From: Neopestalotiopsis rosae
Taxonomy: Eukaryota > Ascomycota > Sordariomycetes > Amphisphaeriales > Sporocadaceae
DNA: 64,000 nt
Reading direction: 5' to 3'
Assembly: GCA_023078685.1 (NCBI GenBank)
Contig: JALGAS010000008.1
Span: 2,046,001 to 2,110,000 of the forward strand
The notes beneath the pieces are model-generated. The model saw only the letters and a list, made by a program, of their open reading frames with translations, had not been told where the DNA came from and made no database searches. A program made the translations under genes and the position numbers. Below are positions 9,897-20,700 of the stretch, one piece after another; positions within the stretch are counted from its first letter, which is position 1; each line of letters begins with the position of its first letter.

Positions 9897-11075
9897 ATGC
9901 GAATCATCTTTCTGCAAGTGTACACGTCAGCCCTGATTTTCAGCCCAAACAATAACTCATTCAGAGAGCTGTTTTATAAAGAATCTCCCACTTGGTTAGA
10001 AATAATGCCGACGGTTGACACGAAGTGGTGCGCCTGCCTGCAAACCCTTCTGCACTCCGACTGGAAGGAGTCCGACTGGATTAGGTCCGTGGCGATCTCA
10101 ACCGACGGCCGCAGGATCGTGTCCAGTTCAAACGAGGATATCAAGCTTTGGGATGCCGAATCGGCCGCCTGCCTACAGACGATCAAGGACGATTGCCATT
10201 CGGCCTATTCCTTGGCACTCTCGACAGACGGTCGCAGGGTCGTGTCCAGCTCCAACGATGGGGTCAGGCTTTGGGATACCGAGTCAGGGGTCTGCCTGCA
10301 GACGCTCGAGGATACTTCCGAATGGATGAGATCGGCAGCGATATCGACCGACGGCCGCAGAATCTTGTCCTGCACAAGAGGGTATATCAACCTTTGGGAC
10401 GTCGAGTCGGGCGCCTGCACACAGACGATGAAGGACGATTGCGACGCGGTCTTTTATGTCGCACTCTCTACCGACGGCAACAGAGTTGCGTCCGGCTCCG
10501 ACAACGCAGTCAAGCTTTGGGACGCCGAATCGGGCGCCTGCCTGCAGGTTCTCGAGGGCCATTCCAAATGGGTCAGATCGGTAGCGATATCGGCCGACGG
10601 TCGCAGGGTCGCGTCCGGCTCAGAGGATTCAACTATCAAGCTCTGGGACGCCAAATCGGGCACCTGCCTACACACGCTTGAAGGCCATTCTTCCTTTGTC
10701 AGATCAGTGTCATTCTCGGCTGACGGCAATAGATTGGCGTCTGGGTCCCGCGACCATACCGTCCGGCTTTGGGATGCCGAATCGGGCGTCTGCCTACAGA
10801 CGCTTATAGGCCACACCCATTTGGTTTTGTCCGTGGCGATCTCCGCCGACGGCCGCAGGATAGTGTCCGGCTCCGGCGACCGGACCGTTAGGCTCTGGGA
10901 CGCAGAGTCAAGTGACTTCCCGCACAAGCTCGAGTGTCATCCTAACCTCGAGGGTTATTTCGACGCGGTTAAAGCAAGAGCAATCTCGAACAACAGCTGC
11001 AGTGTCGCGTCCGGCTCAGATGATCAAACTATCAAGCTCTAGGACGTTGTATCGGGCGCGTGCTGACAGACTGCC
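9897..11075 (+). pseudogene. WD40-repeat relic, C-terminal part of an NWD (NLR)-type protein
   Basis: An open frame from ATG 9897 (the frame is open from about 9876) to TAG 11041. The start region reads LQVYTSALIFSPNNNS...LFYKESP, a segment that in fungal NACHT-WD40 (NWD) proteins joins the STAND ATPase to the propeller. Seven complete WD units of ~42 residues follow (signature DGRR..S.S....KLWDAESGACLQTL) and an eighth is interrupted: TIKL is followed by TAG where every other unit has Trp (TGG), and DVVSGAC then runs into TGA. No NACHT or effector domain precedes it; upstream is the DUF6594 relic. If translated it would be a lone propeller of ~380 aa. Decay of a once larger NLR is the best reading. 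Confidence 0.75.
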
Positions 11076-11514
11076 TTTTTCTTTTTCGTTTAAACCATAA
11101 GTCTCGCCTCTTGACAAGTGGCGGCGATCTTGTCCTGGATTCCTCTCTTCTCGACTCTGCAGATTACTACGCATCATAATCGGCAGGCTCTCTCGTAAGA
11201 GACTCAAGCACTGCTTGCAGTCTGTCATTTCTCGGACCAATGGCTGTCATCGCGTGGACAACATGGCTGAAAGTCTACATCTTCCCTGCTGCGGAAGATT
11301 ATATAGCATGTAGGTCACGTTCCGAATCCTCGGATACTCGTGAGCTTTACGTACGAACTTGACACAGGCGAGGGCAGACTGCAGCACAGACTATCTGTTG
11401 GGTGAAACTTGGAATAGTTTTATTCCAGTTGCATCACAAGGATGTTGTCCATTACTATAGCTATTGTAAAGAAAATTGAAACTAGCATTTGCAATTACGT
11501 GTCATCCTTGGTCT
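11076..11514. other. Spacer between the WD40 relic and the GH3 3' end
   Basis: About 0.4 kb. No gene or repeat is visible. It should hold the GH3 3' UTR. Confidence 0.5.
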
Positions 11515-13985
11515 CTACTTACGCAACAACTCATATTCAGCTTCGCACTGGATGTTGCGGGAGCTGAATCCTACTCTGAACGAGAAACTACCGCGAGGAA
11601 TGGTCCAGGTCTGTGATTCAATGTCCCATAAACTCAAGTCTCGTCTAGTCAGGAGGAATTCGACGTCTTGCACGCCCCGTGCCCCCAACCTGACCTTCTG
11701 AAAACCGCGAAGAACCTGCACGGGCGTACCGGGGGGGACCGATTCTTGCGGAAAGGCGACATAGAGCTGAGCAACAGTTGACCCCCGAGTTTGACCGGGA
11801 TTCTTGATTGTGACCGTAATCCGCAGTATATCGTCCCATAGCTCAGGGTGACCGCCCGGCTGCACAGTCTTGCTAGCGTTAGGAACCGGTGTGAGAGACT
11901 TGGCGAGGCTCATGATTCTGAGTGGCCCCTCCATCTCAAAAGATGTGTAACCCAATCCAAACCCAAACTCATAAAGCGGTGTCACATTATAGGCGTCGAA
12001 TCTCCTGTAATCAATGAGCAGTCCCTCGGTAAAATCGGACTGCCATGCCGTTGGTGAGGTAACCTGCTCCTGTGTCAGGTTGACGATAGGAATATCATAG
12101 TCACTCGCCTGTACCGGTATGGTATACGGCAGTCTTCCAGATGGCTCAACATCACCCCAAAGTACGTCGACAATTGAGTTGCCGGTTTCCTGGCCGGGGT
12201 AGTGAGCAGCGAGAATTGCCTTCACATTGGTATTTTGGGCCCAGGGCAGAGTGTTGACACCAGGCGAATGCGTCACGACGATGGTGTTGTTACATTTATT
12301 TGCCACGCTCTCGACGACAAGTGTCGAGTTCCAGTCCAACTCGTAGGTTGTCCTGTCCAGGTTTTCCCCTGCATACCCGTTCAAAAAGACCAGACACACA
12401 TCGGGAATGGGAAAGAGGCCTGCGAAATCGTTGTTCGCTAAAACAGTATTGTGCAAAATATACTGGAGACGACCGCCATCGGCTGTCACTCTCTTCTTGA
12501 TGGCCTCAAGAGGAGACACCAAATATGTGTGCCGTACTGATGCTGCGCCAGAGCCGATGTCAAGAGTACCAATATCAAATGGCGCGGAGTATACTAGGCT
12601 GTCGATGGGGTCTGCAGCGTCGTTGCCGAAGACGCCGATGCTCAGTCGCTTCTTCTGCAAAGGGAGTATATTGCCAGTATTCTTGAGCAGAACTGTAGCT
12701 TCAGCCCCGATCTGTCGAATCAACTTGGCATGATCTTTACGAACGTCGCGAGCGACCGGGTAAGGTGTAGGCATGTACGACAATGCATCCGACCAGGCAG
12801 CAAACGAATAACCCAGGGAAGGGTCCGTGGTAGGGTAGCTCGATTCGTCTTGTCGAAATCGATAGTACTGTGTCAGGATACGACGGAGCATATCATCGAG
12901 ACGATCTTCTGTGATCTCTCCTGACTGGACCATGGTCGTGATGTTGCTGCCCCAGTAACTAAGATCGGGGTTCGTGGAGGTTGTCTCCACTGAATAGCCA
13001 CCTGGCATATTCAAGTCCAGACCAGCATTGATCGACTTTGCTCCTGAATGCGTCGCATACCAGTCTGACATGATATATCCGGGAAAGCCGAGCTCGGTTT
13101 TGATAATGCCATTGAGCAATCGGTCATTCTCGCATGCGTAGGTTTGATTCAGGCGATTATAGCTGCACATCATGCTCGCAACACCTGCTTTAGCAGCGTT
13201 TCCAAAGGGCCACAGATAGAGTTCGTGCAAGGTACGGTCATCGATATTCGAAGATATGCCCTCAACCTGACTCCCGTCCGCAGATACTGTGTTGGATCGT
13301 TGCGTTTCCTGCTCATTGCCAACCACATGCTTTGCGCAGGCCTGTACGCCGGCATCTTGCTGGCCACGGATGCTGTAATCCATGGCAACACCGGCCAAAT
13401 ACGGGTCGACAGAGAAACCCTCCCAATGTCTCCCAGCACGTCCATGACGGCCTAGCGGTCCGGCGACGGGTCTGCAAAAGGTCAGCTTGCTAGTGATCTG
13501 TAGGAGACTTATACTGACCCCAAGCCGATATGAATGCATTTTGCCTTGTGTTCTGCACCAATCGCGTTGGCACGTGCATAGAACAAATCTCGGTCCCAGG
13601 TGGCGCCCACCGTGATCCCGGCAGGAAAGACGCTGACAAGATCTGCCAGATTAACGCCGTTGGGGCCGTCCTGAAGACACAGTCCTTTGAATCCAATGCG
13701 ATCGATTGGAAGAACGTTGCCAATGCAGCCGCCAACGAAAAGGGAGATCTTTCCTGTTAGAAAGGTCTGCTTCTCAGTCAGGTTGATTTCGCAATAAGCT
13801 CGTCAGCTTTGGCGACAGCGGAATCCCAGTCTCTGACATCTCTGACATTATCTCTAGAAATGACTACCAAATGAATTAGTACATATCGTGAGCTCGGTGC
13901 GATTATTGATCCCACCTGTTGCATCGCAAGCACCCAGTAGGACGCCTACCCCAGATAGCAACCAGTATATAGAACGATACATCAT
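11515..13985 (-). CDS. GH3 beta-glucosidase, secreted; one-base frameshift in exon 2
   Basis: Exons 13985-13916, 13863-13519 and 13471-11515. Exon 1 encodes a signal peptide (MMYRSIYWLLSGVGVLL). Exon 2 covers the GH3 N-terminal barrel (WDSAVAKADELIAK, then LQDGPNG, GATWDRDLFYARA); exon 3 carries LGPVAGPLGR, KHVVGNEQE, the nucleophile motif GYIMSDW, the C-terminal alpha/beta domain (GAEATVLLKN, HYPGQETGNSIVDVLWG) and a fibronectin-III-like end. With the missing base the protein would be ~790 aa, a normal length. Exon 2 is one nucleotide short: the frame of ...DELIAK does not join NLTEKQTFLTG. The break is near 13785-13790. It could be a real lesion or a base-call error. The final codons abut a GTAAGT, so an extra 3' exon is possible. 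It would hydrolyse terminal beta-glucosides outside the cell, beside the sulfatase and GH35 genes. Confidence 0.82.
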
Positions 13986-15076
13986 ACTGTACAGGCGAAG
14001 TACAACGCCGAACCGTCACAATTCACGCAATGTCCAACGCTCCGTGAATGAGTGTTGGAAATTCTCATAATCACAGGCACGCGGACGTTATTCGCTTTTT
14101 ATGGAATTGAGGATTCAAGTACCAGCCACGTGCTTGGCAACATCCATCTACTACATTTCACGAGCTACCACTATACATCGTGTATAAATTGCCGACTCCG
14201 TTCCCGAGATGACAATTTCATGGCTGGCTAGACACATCAAGAATGGCTGCAACGCTGTCGCCTGCGAGCACGTGCCATAGGAGCCCCAAGTCGGTGGTTA
14301 CAATACCGAATCTGCGTACTACGCGGATTTGTATGGTTACTGAGACTCGAGCCACGTATTTGAGATGCGTTCATAAGCGCGTTAATGAGTCTCGCATGGG
14401 ATTATGCTAATTATCGAGTTTTGACCTCGTGATGGGAGTGACTGGGCGACGCGCTGTGCTTTGAAGCGACATAGTGATTCACATCACGATCGTGGCGGCT
14501 TGGCAGACGCATCATCCCTGGAGCTCGTTTGTGCCTAGCCAGGTAGATTCAGAGCCCACTAACCTACCACCAGCATAGCGCTCGCTCTCCAGCTTGAAAC
14601 CTACCGCGGATCGAATTTTCTATACGCGTATACAGTGAAATCTGCCAGGGTCGTTACGTTCTAGCGAGCTCGCTTGAACAACTATCCAAGAATGACAGGA
14701 ACTTGCACCGAGTCGATGAGACTCCATTAGAACGGCACACGTAGCGATAGAGGATGGGATAAGCACACAGAACAAAAGTGAAATAAAGTAAGAATACAGT
14801 CCAAATTGCCGATTCCATGGTCAGATAGACGAGCGACATACTAATTAGTGAATTGAGTAAGTTTTTCCCTGATTCAAGCGTGTGTCAAGCATTATCGAGT
14901 GTGATTGTAAACCCTTGTGGTGGAGGTTATGAACCAATATATGCGCTACTTAAATATAGAACGCTTCCTGAAGACTCACCACTTTACAAACAGGATTTAA
15001 CTATTCACTTCCTTTCGGATCACCCATCCGTCTTCTGGCTACCTGAAAGCTTTACAACTTCAATGAAGCTGTAAGT
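13986..15076. other. GH3 promoter and sulfatase 3' region
   Basis: About 1.1 kb between two same-strand genes. Short frames (14654-14839, 14853-15074) lack recognisable protein character. Nothing else is seen. Confidence 0.5.
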
Positions 15077-17295
15077 TTATTCCGCATTATTAATCTCGTC
15101 ATCAGTCAGTTCTCTCGAATCTGTCAGTAGATCCTCATATGAAGCATGTCTCTGATCCCAGCCTCCGCCTTTGACTGCATTTTCGCCAGTTGGTAGAGAG
15201 ACTTTGGGACTCGATAATTCAGCGACATAGTTATCGGTAGGGTCCCGATGTTCCAGGCCCAGCCCTTGTTCTGCTCCCACAGGATAGAACGGGAACTCAT
15301 TGGCGGCAAACTGGTACTCCATACACTCATCAATCTTGACTATCGGCAACGAGGCGTAAAAGCCGTCATATCGTGGATCGAGTGCGTCTTCCAAAGTCGT
15401 TACTATTGCACCACGCGGTTCATTCGAAGGTTTTAGAACCCCCCAGGGATGACGACAGGTATCACCGACGCAGGATTTGCCAACTAGAAGCAGAGCGTTC
15501 AAGCGCGTCATCACTCTTTGGACCTCCGAGTCTGTCGAGTTGGCAAGATTGCTCAGTTCATACGGGTCATTCTGTCAATCATGTCAACCATCTGTGCAGG
15601 ATATGTGGTAAAAACTAACACTTACCAGGACGTCATAAAGCTCGGTCTCATTGGTGCGCCACCTCGGGTACACCCAGTTATATGCCCTGCCAACCACACG
15701 CATCGTCTTGTACGAATTGTTCAAGTATAGGCCGGGAAAGTATGGTGCATAAACACCACCATACCACGTAGGCAGCTCGGTGTACACATCTCCCCAGAAT
15801 TCAATATTGATGGCTTCTTTGGCTTTAGCCAACTCTGTCGAATTTGGATTCTTCCACGCAGAAAGTAGGCTTGCGCCGTCCAGGAAACAGGGCCGATCGG
15901 GAGCAGCTACGCCTGCGATTTCCAGAAAGGTAGGCGCAAAATCCGTCACGGTACTCGGCGTATCGGATAGAACACCCTCAGGCACGCCAGGGCCTCGCAC
16001 TACGAGTGGAATGTTGGTGTCTTCCAAGTATCCTGTCTGCTTCCCGACGTGACGATATGTGCCCAGGTGGTAGCCCTGGTCTGTGGAATATATGACTAAG
16101 CCACGTCAGCTTTCCATTCCCCCGGTTCACTACATGCGACGGAACCTACTGTATGTATTGTCTGCAAGGCCCTTCTCTTCTAGAAACTGGACCACATCTT
16201 CGACAATGTCGTCTACTCCGCGCAGTGATTCGAGTCGGCGCTGGTAAAGAAGATCTACTTCCCGTATCTGCGTCTCATCTAGCAGATCGAGGCTCTTCAA
16301 CCAGCTAGGCTTCATTTTTTGATACTCATCAGCCGGATTAAAGTTTGGTGTTCGGGGCACTTGGACGTTGAGTAGTGTATCAAGATATCTTGCAGGTGGA
16401 ACCGGAGGATCTGTCAGGTTCTGAACGTGTGGCGCGGTAGGGGCAATCATTAGGAAAAACGGATCGCCCTTTTCATTTAGCTTTTTCAGTCGCTCGAGCC
16501 TGAGAATGTAACTGAGTGATTTCACAACGTAAAGAGGCTATGCGGCTTGGGTTATTACTTACGCCTTGATTCGAAGCACGTCGGCTTGCTGGAAACCCTT
16601 GTAATATCTGGGCCGCTCTCCATTCTCCGACATGACGACGGTATTAAACTCGTTTAGATATGGTTCGAGCTGGATTTCGGGAACTATGTGAGTGGCATGG
16701 CTAGCAGTTCTGACCCAGACGCATACTGACAATGACATCTATGTGGGACCAACCCTTGGGTGCCGGGTTATAATTGAGGAGCGAGTTACCGTTGTACAAT
16801 TTTCCAATGTCTAAAATTTTGTCAGATCCATATGTTCAATCAATTGAAGGGGGACATGATCACAGTTTGCTTGGTATCCCGCCTTGACGAGCCAGTGAGG
16901 TAGATAGTCTTCATCTTCACCAGATGCAACAAATTTGGGATAGCCCCCCCTGTGGAGGTGAGCTTGTATCAGTGAATTAACATGGTGCACAAGTACCCTG
17001 GTGCCTTGATAGCAGTGTTGTTGGTGTTATGTGCTGCTTGGCCTCTCATGAGAGAAACCCGGCTAGGGCAGCACACGGAGACGGTAGCATAATGGTTTGT
17101 AAAGGTCGCTCCCTTTCCAACTAGATGTTGCTGGATAGATGGCTGATAATCCAGAGAGCCGTGTCTGTAGTCTTGATCATCGGTGAAGACAAAAACTATG
17201 TTGGGTTTGGCTGTCGACTGGAAAGCAGCTGCCGGCACAAGGCGGGTGAGCAGCAACACACCGCAGGCAAACTTTTTGTTTAAATCGCCGAGCAT
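15077..17295 (-). CDS. Secreted arylsulfatase
   Basis: Seven exons: 17295-16997, 16949-16864, 16810-16727, 16683-16563, 16499-16150, 16095-15626 and 15571-15077; all junctions keep frame and give 634 aa. A signal peptide (about 1-25, ending VPAAAF) precedes the sulfatase fold: PNIVFVFTDDQD (metal ligands DDQD), the modified-Cys signature VCCPSRVSLMRGQ at about 79-91 (C-x-P-S-R, converted to formylglycine or its equivalent), GKLYNGNS, IAPTAPHVQ and STDQGYHLG (further metal ligands). The C-terminal ~150 residues are variable. It removes sulfate esters from aromatic or carbohydrate substrates; the substrate cannot be told from sequence. Its neighbours, a GH3 and a GH35 enzyme on the same strand, favour a carbohydrate. 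It appears intact. Confidence 0.9.
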
Positions 17296-18250
17296 GTTAG
17301 CGTTTCTTCGGGACGCAAAACTGCGTGCTGAACGTGAAGGATGCCACGGGTCAATGACAACATGTGGGAGCAATCCAATCCGTGCACGAGCAAAAAAAGA
17401 AAAAGGATTCCGCCTGTTATTGCTCGACATGAGACACTCAAATAGCATGGCTACACGATCATATCATTGGATTCTGCCATGGCGTAATGCTCAGCGCGCA
17501 GCTCCAGGGAACATGTAGAAACCTTGGAAGTGAACCGAAATGGAAAAGACAGGCCTTGAAAGCCTAACAGCTCCGCGTAACTATACTCTCAAATCTTGCT
17601 ATACTTCCGCGTATATGCAATACCCTCACTAGTGCCTCAACCCCAGTCCATTGGAGAGTGCACCTAAGGTTAGGTTAGTGTCGGCCACATGAGGAAATCC
17701 GGGGCCCGCACCTTCCAGGTAAACTTGGGGGTCCGCGTACATATCGCTGGCTGCAAAGCGGCTTCACCTCAACATCAAGCCATGAAATGTCTACTTACCC
17801 TTCCGAGTACGATCACAATGATGTTCATCTTCGATTGCGGAATTTCCGGTGGTTAGTGCGAATCGATATTGGTACCGTAAACGTATCTTCATTATCAACA
17901 CATGCTATGTCATGATTCACAATGAGCAGAGTCCGCTCAAATCTGAGGATTTTATTTAGTCGCCTAACAGGACTACCTGCTCGACGCCTATATCGAGCAT
18001 GCCGCTTCTGTCACCACTGCCTGAACAGTGCTGAAGTCTCTTTTTGGGCGTTTTGCTCTGCTGAACTGAACAGAGCTAGCCTAGATATTTGATCTGATTA
18101 TTGAAGTTCTACACAAACAAAATTAATCGACACTTAGAACAGTGTCATGATGTAAGATCATCCGAGATCGAAACTTGCTGCTTCCAGTCACTTTTTTTGC
18201 CAAAACAAAATCATTCTCTGAGATTGCATCATGAAGCAACTTTCATTTTC
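17296..18250. other. Sulfatase promoter and GH35 3' region
   Basis: About 0.95 kb between same-strand genes. No ORF, repeat or RNA is convincing. Confidence 0.5.
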
Positions 18251-19957
18251 TTATACATTCTCTTCTATGCTATATGGTGTACACTGAGCAATCATTGTTC
18301 GGGCTGGGACGAAGCATGGCACAGGGAAAATGCCAAGATCGGGTGCAACGCTTGGCATGATCCAAAAGTTGCCATGGTTTGTTTCGTCACCATTGAGTAT
18401 TCGCGATGTCTGTAGTTTGCCGTCGGGCCCAACCTCTTTTTCCTTCACCCTCAGCACCGCCGAGAACGTAGATCTGGGATTCGTGCTCTTGAACACCACC
18501 TGGAAGCCGAACCCGGCTCCGAGATAGGTGCCATCGGCCTGCCGTATTACGATGCCGGCCCCTGGGCCCTGTTTCCCAAACACGAATGCTCGCTCTATGG
18601 TCAATTCGAAATCACCCATGACTTTGGTGACTTTCTTGCCTGGCTGATGATCGGGCTCGTCAAAGGAAAATCCCACGATGTCTTCAGGTCGATGAGCCTG
18701 GGCGTCGAGAATCTGTGGCGAGATAGCTCCGAGCAGCTTATAGTGCACAGCTAGGTCACAGTCGTTTGGGTCGATCGAGTCGATGCCGAATGGCGCACAT
18801 CCAATAGCCTGGTAACTCCCAATAGCAGACCACATGCGTCGGGTACCGTACGCATCTCGTCTTTGTTCTGGTATGAACAATGGCAACCCCTGACAGCTGA
18901 AGCACTCGCTGACCTTTTCGTAGTCCTGCAGATAAATATCTGGACTATAGCACTCAATCGCTGGAGCATTGAACATGTATATATCCATATTGTGTCCAAC
19001 AGGTCCTCCCGAGGGGTACTGCCCTGGGTGGTCACCTGCCGGTATGAAAGCAGGAATTTCAATGTCGTCCGCCCATGACGCGTCTTCATTGCACAGAGCG
19101 ACATTGACGAATGTCGGCAGGTCGTACTCAGCTCTTCCGGCAGCAGCAACGTGCTGGACAAAACGCGAAAACGCATCAGCCATGAATAAGTCGTCGGCCC
19201 AGACATTGTCGCCGAATGCCTCAGTCCATGTCAGCTGCGAGGAGCGTGTGTCTTCCCGAAACATTTCAAACTTTCGCTGAAATGCAGGGTTCAAGTGGCG
19301 GAAGTTGGTTCTGAGATGGGCCAACAGATGGCCTGGGACCACTTGCTTGAAAAGGGACTCGGCTTCGGCAGAACGATCCCGTGTATCGCCCATGATTCCA
19401 ATTTCGTTCTCGACTTGAACCATGATTACAGTATGTACTTCGGAGTCCACCTCTTTCAAATGTCTCATCAGATGTTGAAAAGCACTTGCGTCTGCGCGCA
19501 TGAGCTCGTCGCTGTACGGCTGGAGTGTGGATGTCGTCTTTAGGCCCAAAGAGCCATCTCGGATGCGTACATGAAGGAACCGCGCTGGGTTATTTCTCAC
19601 CCATTCGGGCGCATACGTGCTCGTTGCATTTTTGTATGATCCGAACCACAAAATAATAAGGCGAAACCCATGGATCCGTGCGTCGGATATGATTTTATCG
19701 ATCTGACTGAAATCAAAAGTGCCTTCGTACGGTTCGATAGACTCCCAAGTAACTGCCCCTAGGAGAGTGTTGATGTGCATCTCTTTCATGCGCGGCCATA
19801 TCGAGGACATGTATTCTGCGTTACTCCATGTGGAATTGTGTAGTTCCGCGCCAAGAATGAGATATGGCTTTCCGTCAACAACAAGTTGCCGCGAGGTCTT
19901 AGTGGGACTGAAGTGAGGCAGGGTGTTCCCATGATCGACAGTTATGACGGATGCCAT
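18251..19957 (-). CDS. GH35 beta-galactosidase with DUF5597-type C-terminus
   Basis: A single exon of 568 aa starting at ATG 19957. There is no signal peptide, so it is probably intracellular. The TIM barrel shows LVVDGKPYLILGAELHNS, TLLGAVTWESIEPYEGTFDF, LWFGSYKN, VQVENEIG (proton-donor Glu at about residue 184) and LFIPEQRR (likely nucleophile Glu near 362). The last ~150 residues match the DUF5597 domain of GH35 proteins (ERAFVFGKQGPGAGIVI, DGTYLGAGFGFQV). Predicted role: hydrolysis of terminal beta-galactosides in the cytosol after import. It is divergent from the sugar transporter across a 743-bp intergenic region, so the two may be co-regulated. No lesion is seen. Confidence 0.88.
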   Translation of the reverse strand: MASVITVDHGNTLPHFSPTKTSRQLVVDGKPYLILGAELHNSTWSNAEYMSSIWPRMKEMHINTLLGAVTWESIEPYEGTFDFSQIDKIISDARIHGFRLIILWFGSYKNATSTYAPEWVRNNPARFLHVRIRDGSLGLKTTSTLQPYSDELMRADASAFQHLMRHLKEVDSEVHTVIMVQVENEIGIMGDTRDRSAEAESLFKQVVPGHLLAHLRTNFRHLNPAFQRKFEMFREDTRSSQLTWTEAFGDNVWADDLFMADAFSRFVQHVAAAGRAEYDLPTFVNVALCNEDASWADDIEIPAFIPAGDHPGQYPSGGPVGHNMDIYMFNAPAIECYSPDIYLQDYEKVSECFSCQGLPLFIPEQRRDAYGTRRMWSAIGSYQAIGCAPFGIDSIDPNDCDLAVHYKLLGAISPQILDAQAHRPEDIVGFSFDEPDHQPGKKVTKVMGDFELTIERAFVFGKQGPGAGIVIRQADGTYLGAGFGFQVVFKSTNPRSTFSAVLRVKEKEVGPDGKLQTSRILNGDETNHGNFWIMPSVAPDLGIFPVPCFVPARTMIAQCTPYSIEENV

Positions 19958-20700
19958 CTTGTTGGATTGTAATTAGTCAAATGGAGACAATGGAGGAAAT
20001 TCAGGTTTCTGTATTAGACTGAAAATGTAGCCTCACTACACAGACAAATTTTAGCTGGATGAATTGAAGCAAAACGAGTATTAATCCATTCGAGAAATGA
20101 GTACAGCGGCTGGTGCCTCTCCATGCCTCGTCGATTCGGTGAAAGACTTGCCCGAGGGCTGAGTACATAGGTGACGGGATTTCCGTAGATTACTTGGCTC
20201 TCAACACCCAGCAGCTCCTGTTGCATGAAACCTAACATGTGGTTGGACGCTCCCGAACGACCTGTTGTCCACTTTGAAGCTGTGCTGCTGTTGGAGCATC
20301 GATCTTGTACAGAAGTGCCGGAATTTCCGATACACCAATACCGTTCTGGCGTCTGAGTGTCTACCATATACAGACAATAGTATCACTTAGTGACAAGCCT
20401 ATGGTCGGAACCAATATCCCCCAACTCGCTTCCCCACACTCTACACATGAGTTACCCCAAGATTCCCCAAGGGAGCGGAGGCCAGAATCCGGGGAATTCT
20501 GGTATCTGGGGTGAGCCTGGACCTGAACCCCAGCATCCGCTAAATGCCTAAAGAGAGTCCAAAGCCGAAATGACCAAGTATATATCGCTGTCCAGGTCCT
20601 ATGCTGTTGAAACATTATGATACCCGTATACCGCTTTCAACTCGTCTTACCCTACTAAATCCCCTTGACACATTCTGTACTTGCTTGGAAAAAGCCAACA
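19958..20700. promoter_or_regulatory. Shared divergent promoter of the GH35 and sugar-transporter genes
   Basis: A 743-bp intergenic region serving both genes. It contains a CGG-N10-CCG element at 20476-20491 overlapping an inverted repeat (CCAGAAT / ATTCTGG, 20482-20502). CreA-like SYGGRG matches are GCGGAG at 20475-20480 and CTGGGG at 20506-20511, with CCCCAG (reverse) at 20528-20533. Control by a Zn2Cys6 activator and by carbon catabolite repression is inference; short motifs like these also arise by chance. Confidence 0.45.

Noticed and set aside
15780..16052. Plus-strand frame inside the sulfatase gene
   Set aside because: It is antisense to exon 6 of a clear sulfatase and has no independent support.
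17655..17680. Telomere-like repeat (AAGGTTAGGTTAG)
   Set aside because: Only two imperfect units, not TTAGGG, in the middle of a gene cluster.
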